DNA of 64,000 bases from Phycicoccus avicenniae (GTDB taxonomy: Bacteria; Actinomycetota; Actinomycetes; Actinomycetales; Dermatophilaceae): assembly GCF_018139485.1 (NCBI RefSeq), contig NZ_JAGSNF010000015.1, forward strand, positions 1 to 64,000, in the 5' to 3' direction. Shown piece after piece: positions 35,618 through 44,702 of this stretch. Each line of letters starts with the position of its first letter. The stretch's first letter is position 1. Under the pieces are notes generated by a model that did no database searches, was not told where the DNA came from, and worked only from the letters and a program-made list of their open reading frames with translations. A program made the position numbers and the translations under genes.

Positions 35618-36931
35618 TCAGGCCCCTTCCACGCGCATGACGGACGCGACGGCCGCGACCGACTCCAGCGCCGCGAGCGCCGTCACCGTCGCGGACAGCG
35701 CGGCGTCGGTCGCCCGGTGCGTCACGACGATGAGCCGCGCCCGGTCCTCGCCCTCCGGCCCGGGCTGCTGACGCACCGTCTCGATGGACACCCCCTGCTC
35801 GGCGAAGACCGCCGCGACCTGGGCGAGGACGCCCGGGCGGTCGGCCACGTCGAGGCTGATGTGGTACCGCGTGACGGCCTGGCCCATGTCGACGACGGGC
35901 AGGTCGGCGTACGCGGACTCGCGCGGGCCGTGGCCGCCGGCGACCCGGTGCCGGGCGGCGGCGACGACGTCACCGAGGACGGCCGACGCGGTGGGGTCTC
36001 CCCCCGCGCCGCGGCCGTAGAACATCAGCTCGCCGGCGGCGTCGGCCTCGACGAAGACGGCGTTGAACGCCTCGCGGACGCTGGCGAGCGGGTGCGAGCG
36101 CGGAACCATCGCCGGGTGGACGCGGACGCTCACGGCGTCCTGGCCGTCGGCGGTGACCCGCTCGCAGATGGCGAGCAGCTTGACGACGCAGTCGTTCTCG
36201 CGGGCGGCGGCGATGTCGGCGGCGCCGACCTCGGTGATGCCCTCGCGATGGACGTCGGCGGCGGAGACGCGGGTGTGGAAGGCGAGGCTCGCGAGGATGG
36301 CGGCCTTCGCGGCGGCGTCGAAGCCCTCGACGTCGGCGGTCGGGTCGGCCTCGGCGTACCCGAGGGCCTGCGCCTGCTCGACGGTCTCGGAGAAACCGGA
36401 GCCGGAGACGTCCATCGCGTCGAGGACGAAGTTCGTCGTGCCGTTGACGATGCCCATGACCTTGCGGACGTGGTCGCCGGCGAGCGACTCCTGGACCGGG
36501 CGGAGGATCGGGATGGCGCCGGCGACGGCGGCCTCGTAGGACAGGTCGACGCCGTGCGCGGTCGCGGCCTCGAAGAGCGTCGGGCCGTCCTCGGCGACGA
36601 GCGCCTTGTTCGCCGAGACGACGGACGCGCCGTGCTCGAGCGCGCGGAGGATGAGGCCGCGGGCGGGGTCGATGCCACCGATGACCTCGATGACGATGTC
36701 CGCCCGGGTCACGAGGTCCTCGGCGTCGGCGGTGAAGAGCGCGGGGTCGACGGGGACGTCCGGCCGGGGCCGCTGCGGGCGGCGGACGGCGATGCCGACG
36801 ATCTCGAGCGGGGCGCCGGCGCGGGCGGCGAAGTCGTCCGCCTGCTCGACGAGCATCCGGGCGACGGACGACCCGACGACTCCGCAGCCGAGCAGCGCGA
36901 CGCGCAGGGGGGCACCGGGTTCGTTGGCCAT
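35618..36931 (-). CDS. hom: Homoserine dehydrogenase
   Basis: A 437-residue NAD(P)-dependent enzyme reducing aspartate semialdehyde to homoserine. It has a Rossmann motif [13 protein letters not shown] near residue 15, the catalytic core ([55 protein letters not shown]), and a C-terminal ACT domain (about 350-437, [30 protein letters not shown]) that allows feedback inhibition by threonine. ATG 36931 follows GGAGACACC. A longer upstream frame overlaps lysA and is rejected. Confidence 0.96.
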   Translation of the reverse strand: MANEPGAPLRVALLGCGVVGSSVARMLVEQADDFAARAGAPLEIVGIAVRRPQRPRPDVPVDPALFTADAEDLVTRADIVIEVIGGIDPARGLILRALEHGASVVSANKALVAEDGPTLFEAATAHGVDLSYEAAVAGAIPILRPVQESLAGDHVRKVMGIVNGTTNFVLDAMDVSGSGFSETVEQAQALGYAEADPTADVEGFDAAAKAAILASLAFHTRVSAADVHREGITEVGAADIAAARENDCVVKLLAICERVTADGQDAVSVRVHPAMVPRSHPLASVREAFNAVFVEADAAGELMFYGRGAGGDPTASAVLGDVVAAARHRVAGGHGPRESAYADLPVVDMGQAVTRYHISLDVADRPGVLAQVAAVFAEQGVSIETVRQQPGPEGEDRARLIVVTHRATDAALSATVTALAALESVAAVASVMRVEGA

Positions 36932-36959
36932 CGGGAAGGTGTCTCCTCGTGGGTCGGGC

Positions 36960-38399
36960 TCAGGCGTCGGCCACGTCGAGGGCGAGCAGGTCGTCGATCG
37001 TCTCACGACGGACGACGACCCGGCTCTCGCCCTCGCGGACGACGACGACGGGGGGCCGCGGGGTGTGGTTGTACTGGCTGGACAGGCTGCGGCAGTAGGC
37101 GCCGGTGCCGGGGACGGCGAGCAGGTCACCGGGGCGCAGGTCGCTCGGCAGGTACTCGTCGAGGACGACGATGTCCCCGCTCTCGCAGTGCCGCCCGACG
37201 ACGCGCACCTGCATCGGCTCGGCGTCGCTCGTGCGGTTGGCGAGGCTGCACGAGTAGTCGGCCTCGTAGAGCGCGGGGCGGGCGTTGTCGCTCATCCCGC
37301 CGTCGACGGACACGTACGTGCGGGTGCGGCCGCCGCCGAGGTCGACCGGCTTGACGGTCCCCACCTCGTAGAGGGTGAACGTGCCGGGGCCGACGATGGC
37401 GCGGCCGGGCTCGATCGACACCTTGGGGACGCGGCGGTTGTCGCCGTCGCCGAGGACTGTGAACTCGCGCTCGACGATGTCGGCCATCGCGTCGGCGAGC
37501 GTCTCGGGACCGAGCGGGGTGTGCTGGGAGGTGTACGCGATGCCGTAGCCGCCGCCGAGGTCGACCTCGGGCAGCTCGACGCCGTGCTCCTCCTCGATCT
37601 CGGCCTGGAGCCCGACGAGCCGGTGGATCGCCGCCTCGAAGCCGCCGGTGTCGAAGATCTGGCTGCCGATGTGGCTGTGCAGCCCGAGGAGGCGGACGGC
37701 GTCGGGGCGGGCGAGCAGCCGGCGGGCGGCCTCGGCGGCCTGTCCCCCGGCGAGGCTGAAGCCGAACTTCTGGTCCTCGTGCCCGGTCGCGATGAACTCG
37801 TGGGTGTGCGCCTCGACGCCGACGGTGACGCGGACCATGACGGGCGCGACGACGCCGAGCTCGGCCGCGACGGCGAGCACCCGGTCGATCTCGTGGAAGG
37901 AGTCGACGACGATGCGCCCGACGCCGTACTCGAGCGCGGCGCGCAGCTCGTCGACGGTCTTGTTGTTGCCGTGGAACGCGAGCCGCTCCCCCGGGAAGCC
38001 GACCCGGCGGGCGACGGCGAGCTCGCCGCCGGTGCACACGTCGAGAGCGAGCCCCTCCTCGGCCACCCAGCGGGCGACGGCGGTGCAGAGGAAGGCCTTG
38101 CCGGCGTAGTAGACGTCGGCGCCGCCGAACCGGTCGAACGCCCCGGCGAAGGCGTCGCGGAAGCCGGAGGCGCGGGCGCGGAAGTCGGCCTCGTCCATGA
38201 CGTACGCGGCGGTGCCGTGGCGCCGGGCGATCGTGTCGACGTCGAGCCCGGCGACGCAGAGTCGGCCCTGCTCGTCGCGGGTGACCGAGCGGCCCCACAG
38301 GATGGGGATGAGCTCGGAGACGTCACCGGGCGTCGGGAGGTAGAGCGGGGGTCCGCCGTAGCCCTCGGCGTGCAGGACCCCGGCCTCGTGGGCGCGCAT
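36960..38399 (-). CDS. lysA: Diaminopimelate decarboxylase
   Basis: A 479-residue PLP enzyme of fold type III that makes L-lysine from meso-diaminopimelate. PLP-binding Lys lies in DVYYAGKAFLC, followed by FHGNNKTVDEL and LHSHIGSQIFD. The active-site Cys of the second half is in VVGRHCESGDIV, and GAYCRSLSSQYN ends the barrel. The N-terminal ~35 residues (HEAGVLHAEGYGGPPLYLP) are the actinobacterial extension. Linkage of argS to lysA is conserved across actinobacteria. Confidence 0.96.
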   Translation of the reverse strand: MRAHEAGVLHAEGYGGPPLYLPTPGDVSELIPILWGRSVTRDEQGRLCVAGLDVDTIARRHGTAAYVMDEADFRARASGFRDAFAGAFDRFGGADVYYAGKAFLCTAVARWVAEEGLALDVCTGGELAVARRVGFPGERLAFHGNNKTVDELRAALEYGVGRIVVDSFHEIDRVLAVAAELGVVAPVMVRVTVGVEAHTHEFIATGHEDQKFGFSLAGGQAAEAARRLLARPDAVRLLGLHSHIGSQIFDTGGFEAAIHRLVGLQAEIEEEHGVELPEVDLGGGYGIAYTSQHTPLGPETLADAMADIVEREFTVLGDGDNRRVPKVSIEPGRAIVGPGTFTLYEVGTVKPVDLGGGRTRTYVSVDGGMSDNARPALYEADYSCSLANRTSDAEPMQVRVVGRHCESGDIVVLDEYLPSDLRPGDLLAVPGTGAYCRSLSSQYNHTPRPPVVVVREGESRVVVRRETIDDLLALDVADA

Positions 38400-38410
38400 C
38401 GGTCAGTGCC

Positions 38411-40057
38411 TCACATCCGCTCGGGCGCCGAGACGCCGAGCAGGTCGAGGCCGTTGGCGAGCACCTGGCGGGTGGCGTCGTTGAGCCACAGCCGGGTGCG
38501 GTGGAGGTCGGTGACCTCCTCGTCGGCGGTCATCGGGCGGACCCGGCACGTGTCGTACCACTTGTGGAACCGCGCGGCGAGCTCCTCGAGGTAGCGGGCG
38601 ACCCGGTGCGGCTCGCGCAGGTGCGCCGCCTGGGCGACGACCCGGGGGAAGTCGCCGAGGACGGCGAGCAGGGCGGCTTCCGTCGGGTCCGACAGCAGCG
38701 AGGCGTCGAAGCCGTCGGCCCGGTCGACCCCGTCCTCGGCGGCGAGCCGGGCGACGTTCGCGGTGCGGGCGTGGGCGTACTGGACGTAGAAGACGGGGTT
38801 GTCGTTCGTCTGCTTCCGCAGCTCCTCGCCGTCGAGGCTCAGCGGGCTGTCCGCGGGGTAGCGCGCGAGGGAGTAGCGGATGGCGTCGGAGCCGATCCAC
38901 GAGATGAGGTCGCGCAGCTCGATGATGTTGCCGGCGCGCTTGGACAGCCGGGCGCCGTTGAGGTCGACGAGCTGGCCGATCCGGACCTCGATGTTGTGCT
39001 CGGGGTCGTCGCCGGCGCAGGCCGCGATGGCCTTGAGCCGGTTGATGTAGCCGTGGTGGTCGGCGCCGAGGAGGTAGATCTTCTCGTCGAAGCCGCGGTC
39101 CTTCTTGCTGAGGTAGTACGCGGCGTCGGCGGCGAAGTATGTCGGTTCGCCGTTGGCCCGGATGAGCACCCGGTCCTTGTCGTCGGCGAAGTCGGTGGTC
39201 CGCAGCCACACGGCACCCTGGTCGTCGAACACGTGCCCCTGCTCGCGCAGCCGGGCGACGGCGTCCTCGACGGCGGCGGCGTCGTGCAGGCTCTTCTCGG
39301 AGAACCACACGTCGAAGTGGACGCCGAAGTCGGCGAGGACGTCCTTGATGTCCTGCAGCTGGGCGGCGTAGGCGAGGGTGCGGGCCTCGGCGAGCCCCTC
39401 GGCGTCGTCCATCGCGAGCAGGTCCGGCCGCTGCTTGAGGGCAGTTGCGGCGAGGTCGTCGACGTACGCGCCGGGGTAGCCGCCCTCGGGGGTCGGCTCA
39501 CCCTTGGCGGAGGCGAGGACGGACGCGGCGAACTTGTCCATCTGGGCGCCGGCGTCGTTGATGTAGTACTCGGTCGTCACGGTGGCGCCGGAGGCACGTA
39601 GCAGCCGGGCCATCGCGTCGCCGAGCGCGGCCCACCGGGTGTGGCCGAGGTGCAGCGGGCCGGTGGGGTTGGCCGAGATGTACTCGACGTTGATGACGTG
39701 CCCGGCCTCGGAGTCGTTGCGGCCGTAGGCGGCGCCGGCCTCGACGACGCTGCGGGCGAGCTCGCCGGCGGACGCGGCGTCGAGGGTGATGTTGAGGAAG
39801 CCGGGCCCTGCGACCTCGACGGCCTTGACGCCCGGGACGTCCCCGAGCCGCGTCGAGAGGGCGGTCGCGAGGTCGCGCGGGGGCATCCCGGCGCCCTTCG
39901 CGAGCTGCAGCGCGACGTTGGTCGACCAGTCCCCGTGGTCCCGGTTCTTCGGTCGCTCGACCCGGACCTCGTCGGGCACGGCGACGGAGAGGTCACCGGA
40001 GTCGACGGCGGCCTGGAGGGCACCGCGGATGGCGGCGGAGAGCTCTTCGGGGGTCAC
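38411..40057 (-). CDS. argS: Arginyl-tRNA synthetase
   Basis: A 548-residue class I synthetase. The HIGH motif appears as HLGH in NPTGPLHLGHTRWAALGD. The KMSKS-equivalent is LSKRAGN. An N-terminal additional domain (residues 1-110) and the C-terminal DALR anticodon-binding domain (YVQYAHARTANVARL to the end) are intact. ATG 40057 overlaps the response regulator stop by four bases. A tRNA-Arg gene lies just beyond the regulator, divergently oriented. Confidence 0.96.
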   Translation of the reverse strand: MTPEELSAAIRGALQAAVDSGDLSVAVPDEVRVERPKNRDHGDWSTNVALQLAKGAGMPPRDLATALSTRLGDVPGVKAVEVAGPGFLNITLDAASAGELARSVVEAGAAYGRNDSEAGHVINVEYISANPTGPLHLGHTRWAALGDAMARLLRASGATVTTEYYINDAGAQMDKFAASVLASAKGEPTPEGGYPGAYVDDLAATALKQRPDLLAMDDAEGLAEARTLAYAAQLQDIKDVLADFGVHFDVWFSEKSLHDAAAVEDAVARLREQGHVFDDQGAVWLRTTDFADDKDRVLIRANGEPTYFAADAAYYLSKKDRGFDEKIYLLGADHHGYINRLKAIAACAGDDPEHNIEVRIGQLVDLNGARLSKRAGNIIELRDLISWIGSDAIRYSLARYPADSPLSLDGEELRKQTNDNPVFYVQYAHARTANVARLAAEDGVDRADGFDASLLSDPTEAALLAVLGDFPRVVAQAAHLREPHRVARYLEELAARFHKWYDTCRVRPMTADEEVTDLHRTRLWLNDATRQVLANGLDLLGVSAPERM

Positions 40058-40494
40058 CCGTCAAGTCTAGGGCGGCGCCTGCTGACCCTGCCGCCGGCCG
40101 CGAGTCGTGAGACGGTCGCGACGAGGTCGTCGGGGTCGAACGGCTTGCCGACGAACGCGTCGAAGCCGGCGCCGCTCGTCTCGGGCTGGTCGGTCTCGCT
40201 CGTCGCGGCCGTGACGAGGACGACGGGGACCTCGTCGAGCGCCGGGTGGGAGCGGATGGCGGCGATGGCCCACCAGCCGTCGTAGGGCGCCATCTGCTGG
40301 TCGAGGACGATGACGGCCGGGCGTGGCTTGTCCGGGTCGATGAGTCGGGCCATCGCCGCGTGGCCGTCCTCGGCCTCCTCGACGGTGAAACCACCGATCT
40401 CGAGGTTGATCCGCAGCAGGCGGCGGATGGCCTCGGTGTCATCGCAGACGAGGACGAGGGGTGCTGCCCCGGGGTCCTCCATCCCGGATTGCAT
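40054..40494 (-). CDS. Single-domain response regulator (CheY-like)
   Basis: A 146-residue receiver domain with no output domain. The acidic pair is D18-D19 (VLVCDDTEAIRR), the phospho-acceptor is D65 (VIVLDQQM), the conserved Thr is in VVLVTAATS and the Lys in FVGKPFDPDD. The usual Pro after D-x-x-M is replaced (QQMAPYDG), a minor change. The C-terminus is basic (GGRVSRRRPR). It heads the argS-lysA-hom-thrC-thrB operon through an ATGA overlap. No histidine kinase is adjacent, so its partner acts in trans. Confidence 0.85.
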   Translation of the reverse strand: MQSGMEDPGAAPLVLVCDDTEAIRRLLRINLEIGGFTVEEAEDGHAAMARLIDPDKPRPAVIVLDQQMAPYDGWWAIAAIRSHPALDEVPVVLVTAATSETDQPETSGAGFDAFVGKPFDPDDLVATVSRLAAGGRVSRRRPRLDG

Positions 40495-40563
40495 GATGGC
40501 AAGCCTAGGCTGCTAACCTCACCGAGCGCCGCAGAAACGGGACTTCCCGCACGCGGCGAGCCC

Positions 40564-40635
40564 GCCCCCGTAGCTCAGGGGATAGAGCACCGCCCTCCGG
40601 AGGCGGGAGCGCAGGTTCGAATCCTGCCGGGGGCA
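40564..40635 (+). tRNA. tRNA-Arg (anticodon CCG)
   Basis: A full cloverleaf is visible: acceptor arms GCCCCCG and CGGGGGC with discriminator A, D-arm GCTCAGGGGATAGAGC, anticodon stem CCGCC/GGCGG with loop CTCCGGA (anticodon CCG, reading CGG), and T-arm GCAGG-TTCGAAT-CCTGC. CCA is not encoded. TTGCAT and TAACCT upstream (40489-40494 and 40514-40519) may be its promoter. A lower-GC island begins right after it, so its 3' end may have served as an integration site. Confidence 0.96.
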
Positions 40636-40643
40636 CGTTCCGA

Positions 40644-40687
40644 AAGGGCCCGGTCCATCGCGCGAAGCGCGTGCGGACCGGGCCCTT
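40644..40687 (+). terminator. tRNA-Arg terminator
   Basis: A 13-bp perfect stem (AAGGGCCCGGTCC and GGACCGGGCCCTT) starts 8 bp after the tRNA. The 18-base loop itself contains the small dyad CGCGCGAAGCGCG. TTCATCACG follows. Confidence 0.85.
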
Positions 40688-41306
40688 CATCACGTGCGAC
40701 CGGCAGAAGTATCAGGCGCCTCGAACGGAGTGAGAGCGCCGACGGGCGTGTCCTGCCAGGAAGCGGTACGAGGTCGACATACTGGTCGAAGGTCATCGAC
40801 TGATTTTCACGAATGCCCGTAGCTGCCTGCGCAACGCACGTCGCGGGGAGACAGGCCTCGTTGGCGTGCATTTCGGTTTTACGCCGATCATCCCCAATGA
40901 GGTGTCCCTAGACCTACTTGGACGCACGCGGGTGTGGCGGTGCAGCATCCGACACGCATCGCTCTCCAACTAACGAGAGAGCATTCCTCTCGCACCCCTG
41001 ACTCCTGAGCCCCCGACGTTCACGGTCAAGCTGTACTGGCCCTGAGAAGTGCTCTCCGCTAGTCGAGTTCTTTTCCGCAGGACAGTGATCGACTATCGAG
41101 CTCAATCATCGGCGCTGCGCTCCGGTAGCGCAGGCATTGGTCGGCCACTCCACCCATCACGCACTCGCGCCTTCGTGGCGCTGCGGGCGCGAGAGGGATG
41201 AGCCATGCGGCGCCAACGGCGGTGGTCTTCTACCACCTCGGATGCTTCACCGTTGCAGGGCCCTCCCGGTCGTCCAGCGGCACTCGAGGGCAGGCATACT
41301 AGGCAC
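40688..41306. other. Island left flank, no gene recognised
   Basis: These 619 bp between the tRNA terminator and the methylase start have clearly lower GC than the core genome, and the short frames on both strands have no coding bias. I find no integrase or phage remnant I can name. Short inverted elements are present (for example CTCTC...GAGAG around 40970-40995). This is best seen as acquired or decayed DNA beside the tRNA. Confidence 0.5.
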
Positions 41307-42896
41307 ATGGCGTTGAGCGGACCAGAGCACCTCAAGGTTCGGCTACCAGTAATCGACGCGCTCAAAACGCTTGGCTGGGAAGACGGGCAGCTGCAGTGGC
41401 GGCCAGAGTGGCGTGTCCCCCAGTCTCCCAACGAGGCGGCGAAGCGCGAGGGGGGGCGCTCGTTCTCACACTGGCCGGTGGATCTCGTGGTATTCAAAGA
41501 CCCCGAGATGCCCGCCGACTGGCAGAACGTGGTCGGGCTGTTCGAGTTCAAGAAGCCCACACTCAACGAGGGTGTATCGCAGCTCGAGATCTACCTGGCC
41601 CGCGAACCGCGGGCGCGATTCGGCGTCTGGACCAACGGCACTAAGTCCGCCACGGTCTACAAGCTGCCAGACGGCACCTTCAAGACTGTCAAGCGCAACG
41701 ATCTTCGCCTCCCAACCGCGTCCGACGATTTCGAACGAGCTACCAGCAAGGCGCTCACGTTCGCCGACCTCTCGACGCCCTCCGAGCGCGAACTAAAAAT
41801 GTCGTTCCAAGCACTGCTGGACGCTGTTGTCGCGCGTGACTCCATCGTTACCCGGTCGGAGAATCAGCTCGACCAGTTGTGCAATATGCTGTTGCTGAAA
41901 CTTGAGTCGGACATCACTGCCTCTTACGTCAAGACGAAACCGGTCATGTTCCAACTTGGCAAGACCGAGAATGAAACCGGCACGAAGATCCGCGAAGAGT
42001 TCGACCAGATGGTGAACCAGCGGGAAGAGGTGTTCCGCGAAGAGCAGTCACCTCAGCTGCTCTTGGACGATCACACGATCAAGGAGATCGTCTTCGCCTG
42101 GTCGGGATGGAACCTGGTCGGCGTCGGGGCGGAAGCTGTGTCCTCAGCTTTTCAGGTGTTCAGGCGCGCCAATCTCAAAGCGGGTGAAGGTCAGTACTTC
42201 ACGCCCGCTCGCGTCGTCGAGGCGGCGGTACGCGTGATGGACATTCAACCGACGGACAAGATCATCGACCCTGCTTGCGGGACTGGAGGCTTTCTCATCG
42301 AGGCGTTCCGCGACATAAACGAACGAATTGGCAACGAAGCAGCAGTCACCAAGTGGGCGAACCGGCAAGTCTTCGGAGTCGATAAGGACTCCATTAACGT
42401 CAAGCTCGCCCGCGCGATGATGCTCGTTCTCGGTGACGGCTCCACGCACATACACATCGGCGACTCACTACGTGAGGACCGCTGGTCATCTGATTATCCG
42501 TACCTCTCACCAGCGCTCCGAGACGGTGCCTTCACGGTGGTGCTCACGAACCCGCCCTTCGGTCGGCGCCTGAGGTTGTCCGCTCGCGAGTGCGAGCTGA
42601 ACCACTACTCAATCTCTTGGGCAGCGGGCAAGGAGCAGCGGTATGTCGACCTGGAGCTGGGGCTCGTGTTTCTCGAGCGGTCCTACAGACTGCTCGCGCC
42701 CGGGGGCAGGGTCGGAATCATCCTGCCTGAGACCTACTTCTTCTCGCCAACCTACGCATGGCTTCACGAGTGGATGCAATCTCGCTTCATCGTGCGCGGC
42801 CTGGTTAACGTCCCGATGGAGGCGTTCCAGGGGTTTTGCCGAGCCAAGACGAACCTCTACATCTTCGAGAAGAAGACCACAAGAAGGAGAGCCTGA
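41307..42896 (+). CDS. Restriction-modification protein: HsdR_N-like nuclease domain plus N6-adenine DNA methylase
   Basis: A 529-residue protein. Residues 1-130 resemble the HsdR N-terminal nuclease domain: D59 in PVDLVVF and E80-x-K82 in GLFEFKKP fit a PD-(D/E)xK site, followed by SQLEIYLAREPRARFGVWTNG. Residues about 280-525 are a gamma-class N6-adenine methylase with motif I D321-PACGTGGF and motif IV N415-PPF. Nuclease plus methylase in one chain without a helicase motor is the design of type IIG/IIB enzymes such as BcgI A. Base composition is foreign. Translation ends at TGA 42894-42896, yet the missing methylase C-terminus continues in the same frame in the next gene, so this may be one interrupted gene. 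Confidence 0.85.
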   Translation: MALSGPEHLKVRLPVIDALKTLGWEDGQLQWRPEWRVPQSPNEAAKREGGRSFSHWPVDLVVFKDPEMPADWQNVVGLFEFKKPTLNEGVSQLEIYLAREPRARFGVWTNGTKSATVYKLPDGTFKTVKRNDLRLPTASDDFERATSKALTFADLSTPSERELKMSFQALLDAVVARDSIVTRSENQLDQLCNMLLLKLESDITASYVKTKPVMFQLGKTENETGTKIREEFDQMVNQREEVFREEQSPQLLLDDHTIKEIVFAWSGWNLVGVGAEAVSSAFQVFRRANLKAGEGQYFTPARVVEAAVRVMDIQPTDKIIDPACGTGGFLIEAFRDINERIGNEAAVTKWANRQVFGVDKDSINVKLARAMMLVLGDGSTHIHIGDSLREDRWSSDYPYLSPALRDGAFTVVLTNPPFGRRLRLSARECELNHYSISWAAGKEQRYVDLELGLVFLERSYRLLAPGGRVGIILPETYFFSPTYAWLHEWMQSRFIVRGLVNVPMEAFQGFCRAKTNLYIFEKKTTRRRA

Positions 42897-42899
42897 TCC

Positions 42900-43823
42900 G
42901 TGGTGCACAAGCCCGCATGGTTCAAGGATGATCAGATCTTCGTCTCGTTCGCGGAGACCGTGGGCATCAATAAGGATGGGCTCGACCTCTTTGTCATAGA
43001 CCCGATTACTGGTGCTCGCACATCGACGATCGACGATCGGGTGAGCGCGGACGTCGATGCGTTGCTCGAGGGCGAGCTTGGGCCAACGTCTCGTTGGGTC
43101 CCAACGCGAGAGTTCCCGGTTGCAGTGCCGGCGTACTACGACGACCGGCACACAGCGGCACTTGACGACCTACTGGCCGAGCCTGCGTTCACCACTTTCA
43201 CTTCGCGCAGCCTTGGTGAGCTTATCAGGGATGGCAGCATCGAGCGCCGGGCTGGCCACGGATCGCCTTCGGCGGACATGAGGAACAGCAACGTTCCCTA
43301 CATCAAGGTCTCTGATATTCGAGCGGGCCAAATAAACATCAACCCGTCCAATCTCGTCCCGGAAGTTGTTGCGAAGCGCTTCTGGCGTGGAGGCGACTCG
43401 GGTATTCGGCCATTCGATCTAATCACCCCCATTCGCTCCAGCAAGAATATTGGCGAGTTTGCCGTAATTATGCCAGGGCAGGAGCGGATAGTTCTCACAA
43501 AAGAAGTCCTGATCCTTCGAGCAACAGCGGACGCAATCGCGGACAACTTCTACCTGCTCTGGGCTCTATCCCTGAAGGTCGTTCGCGACCAGTGGCGACG
43601 GGTGGTCTTCATGCAGACCAACCGTGAGGACGTGGGCGAAAGATTTCTCGAGATCCGCATCCCGTGGCCCCACGAGGAGAAGATTGGCACCCGCGTCTCG
43701 GCAGACTTCCGGGAGTATTACCAGGGCGTCGAAGCACTTCGATCGCGATTTGTCGGGTCGCTCGAGAGAGGCGGACTGCATCACGTTTTCTTGGGGCAAG
43801 CCCTGGATTCGCCTGACGAATAG
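42900..43823 (+). CDS. Methylase C-terminus plus single-TRD specificity (S-like) domain
   Basis: A 307-residue protein starting at GTG 42900, one codon beyond the upstream TGA and in the same reading frame. Residues about 8-60 (DDQIFVSFAETVGINKDGLDLFVID, then TIDDRVSADV) resemble the end of N6-methylase proteins, not the start of an S subunit. The rest is one target-recognition domain with an S-subunit-like spacer (RSLGELIRDGS, VPYIKVSDIRAGQI, FDLITPIR, FLEIRIPWPHEEKIGTRVSADFREYYQGVEALR). AAGGAG lies 10 bp before the GTG, so separate translation is possible. It should give DNA sequence specificity to the nuclease-methylase. Confidence 0.8.
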   Translation: MVHKPAWFKDDQIFVSFAETVGINKDGLDLFVIDPITGARTSTIDDRVSADVDALLEGELGPTSRWVPTREFPVAVPAYYDDRHTAALDDLLAEPAFTTFTSRSLGELIRDGSIERRAGHGSPSADMRNSNVPYIKVSDIRAGQININPSNLVPEVVAKRFWRGGDSGIRPFDLITPIRSSKNIGEFAVIMPGQERIVLTKEVLILRATADAIADNFYLLWALSLKVVRDQWRRVVFMQTNREDVGERFLEIRIPWPHEEKIGTRVSADFREYYQGVEALRSRFVGSLERGGLHHVFLGQALDSPDE

Positions 43824-44078
43824 GCAGAGGGATGTGGTCGCGGCTGTCTACGTAGACTTCGCGTGATGCCGCCCAGCCTTGGCGAGTGGTCATGCCCGGC
43901 CCCTCGTCGTGCAACATCCGTGCAATAAGCGGGTCACGAAGGTCCTTCTGAATCCGTCTTTGTCCACCGCGGATTACGCTGTCCTGGAATGCTACTCGCG
44001 AGACTGTGAGCACACCATAAGCGCCTGCGACACGCCGGGTCAGGGAGTTCGAATGCTGTCTTGCGTGGACGAGTCGTT
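43824..44078. other. Island right flank with tRNA-like T-arm sequence
   Basis: This 255-bp non-coding stretch is still of low GC. At 44047-44058, GTTCGAATGCTG matches 11 of 12 bases of the T-arm of the tRNA-Arg at the island's left end (GTTCGAATCCTG). Such a partial copy is what an old attachment site can look like, though 12 bases is short. A 74-codon frame (43879-44103) runs antisense over the end of the next gene and is not credible. Confidence 0.4.
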
Positions 44079-44702
44079 CTACTCTCGCTGGCTCACCGCG
44101 TAGGTCAGGTGGGTCGTACGGGGAGACGTCTGGGCGTGGACCTGCTCCGGCGCCACTCGCTCACTATCAACGCCGTCGAACAGCCGGACGCCTGCACCGA
44201 AGATCACGGGCGACACCGACACCGTGAGCTCGTCGAGCAAGCCGGCGTTCAAATACTGCTGGATGGTCTCGGCCCCACCGGACACCCGTACGTCCAGGTC
44301 GTCGGCCGCCTCGCGCGCCTGGTCCAGCGCAGACTCGATGCCGTCGGTGACGAAGTGGAAGGTCGTCCCGCCGGCACGCACCCACGGCTCGCGCTCGCGG
44401 TGCGTGAGAACGAAGACCGGCGAGCGGAACGGCGGCTCCTCGGGCCACATCGCCTCCCCCGCGTCGATCATCCGCCGCCCCATGATGTTGGCGCCGGTCC
44501 GCTCGCACGTCGCGCGGACGAGGTCGTCGTCCTGGCCAGTTTCACCGCCGGCGCCCATCGAGAGCCGCTCCCGGAACGTCCGCGTCGGGAAGACCCACGC
44601 CTGCAGCTCCATCCACTGCCGGCCCATGAGCTCGCCCGCGGACCCCGGCGCGACGTACCCGTCGAGCGACATCGAGACGCTCGCGAACACCGTGCCGGCC
44701 AT
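44079..44702 (-). CDS. Dihydrofolate reductase family protein (RibD C-terminal domain)
   Basis: A 207-residue protein with the RibD-C/DHFR-like fold. VFASVSMSLDGYVA is the first strand and helix, GANIMGRRMIDAGE the NADP contact region, DVRVSGGAETIQQYLNAGLLDELTVSVSPVIFGAGVRLFDG the conserved C-terminal half. These proteins are NADPH-dependent reductases of mostly unknown substrate. Its ATG shares one base with the stop of the SRPBCC gene (TGATG). It is the last gene of an ArsR-controlled three-gene operon. Confidence 0.88.
   Translation of the reverse strand: MAGTVFASVSMSLDGYVAPGSAGELMGRQWMELQAWVFPTRTFRERLSMGAGGETGQDDDLVRATCERTGANIMGRRMIDAGEAMWPEEPPFRSPVFVLTHREREPWVRAGGTTFHFVTDGIESALDQAREAADDLDVRVSGGAETIQQYLNAGLLDELTVSVSPVIFGAGVRLFDGVDSERVAPEQVHAQTSPRTTHLTYAVSQRE

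Noticed and set aside
40575-40871. Small frame on - across the tRNA and its terminator
   Set aside because: Much of it is the antisense of tRNA-Arg and its hairpin.
41205-41306. Upstream ATG for the methylase (34 extra codons)
   Set aside because: The added residues are low-complexity and lack an SD; ATG 41307 begins right before the first predicted structural element.
43879-44103. Possible small gene (74 codons) on +
   Set aside because: It overlaps the RibD-type gene antisense at its end, has no ribosome site and no coding bias.
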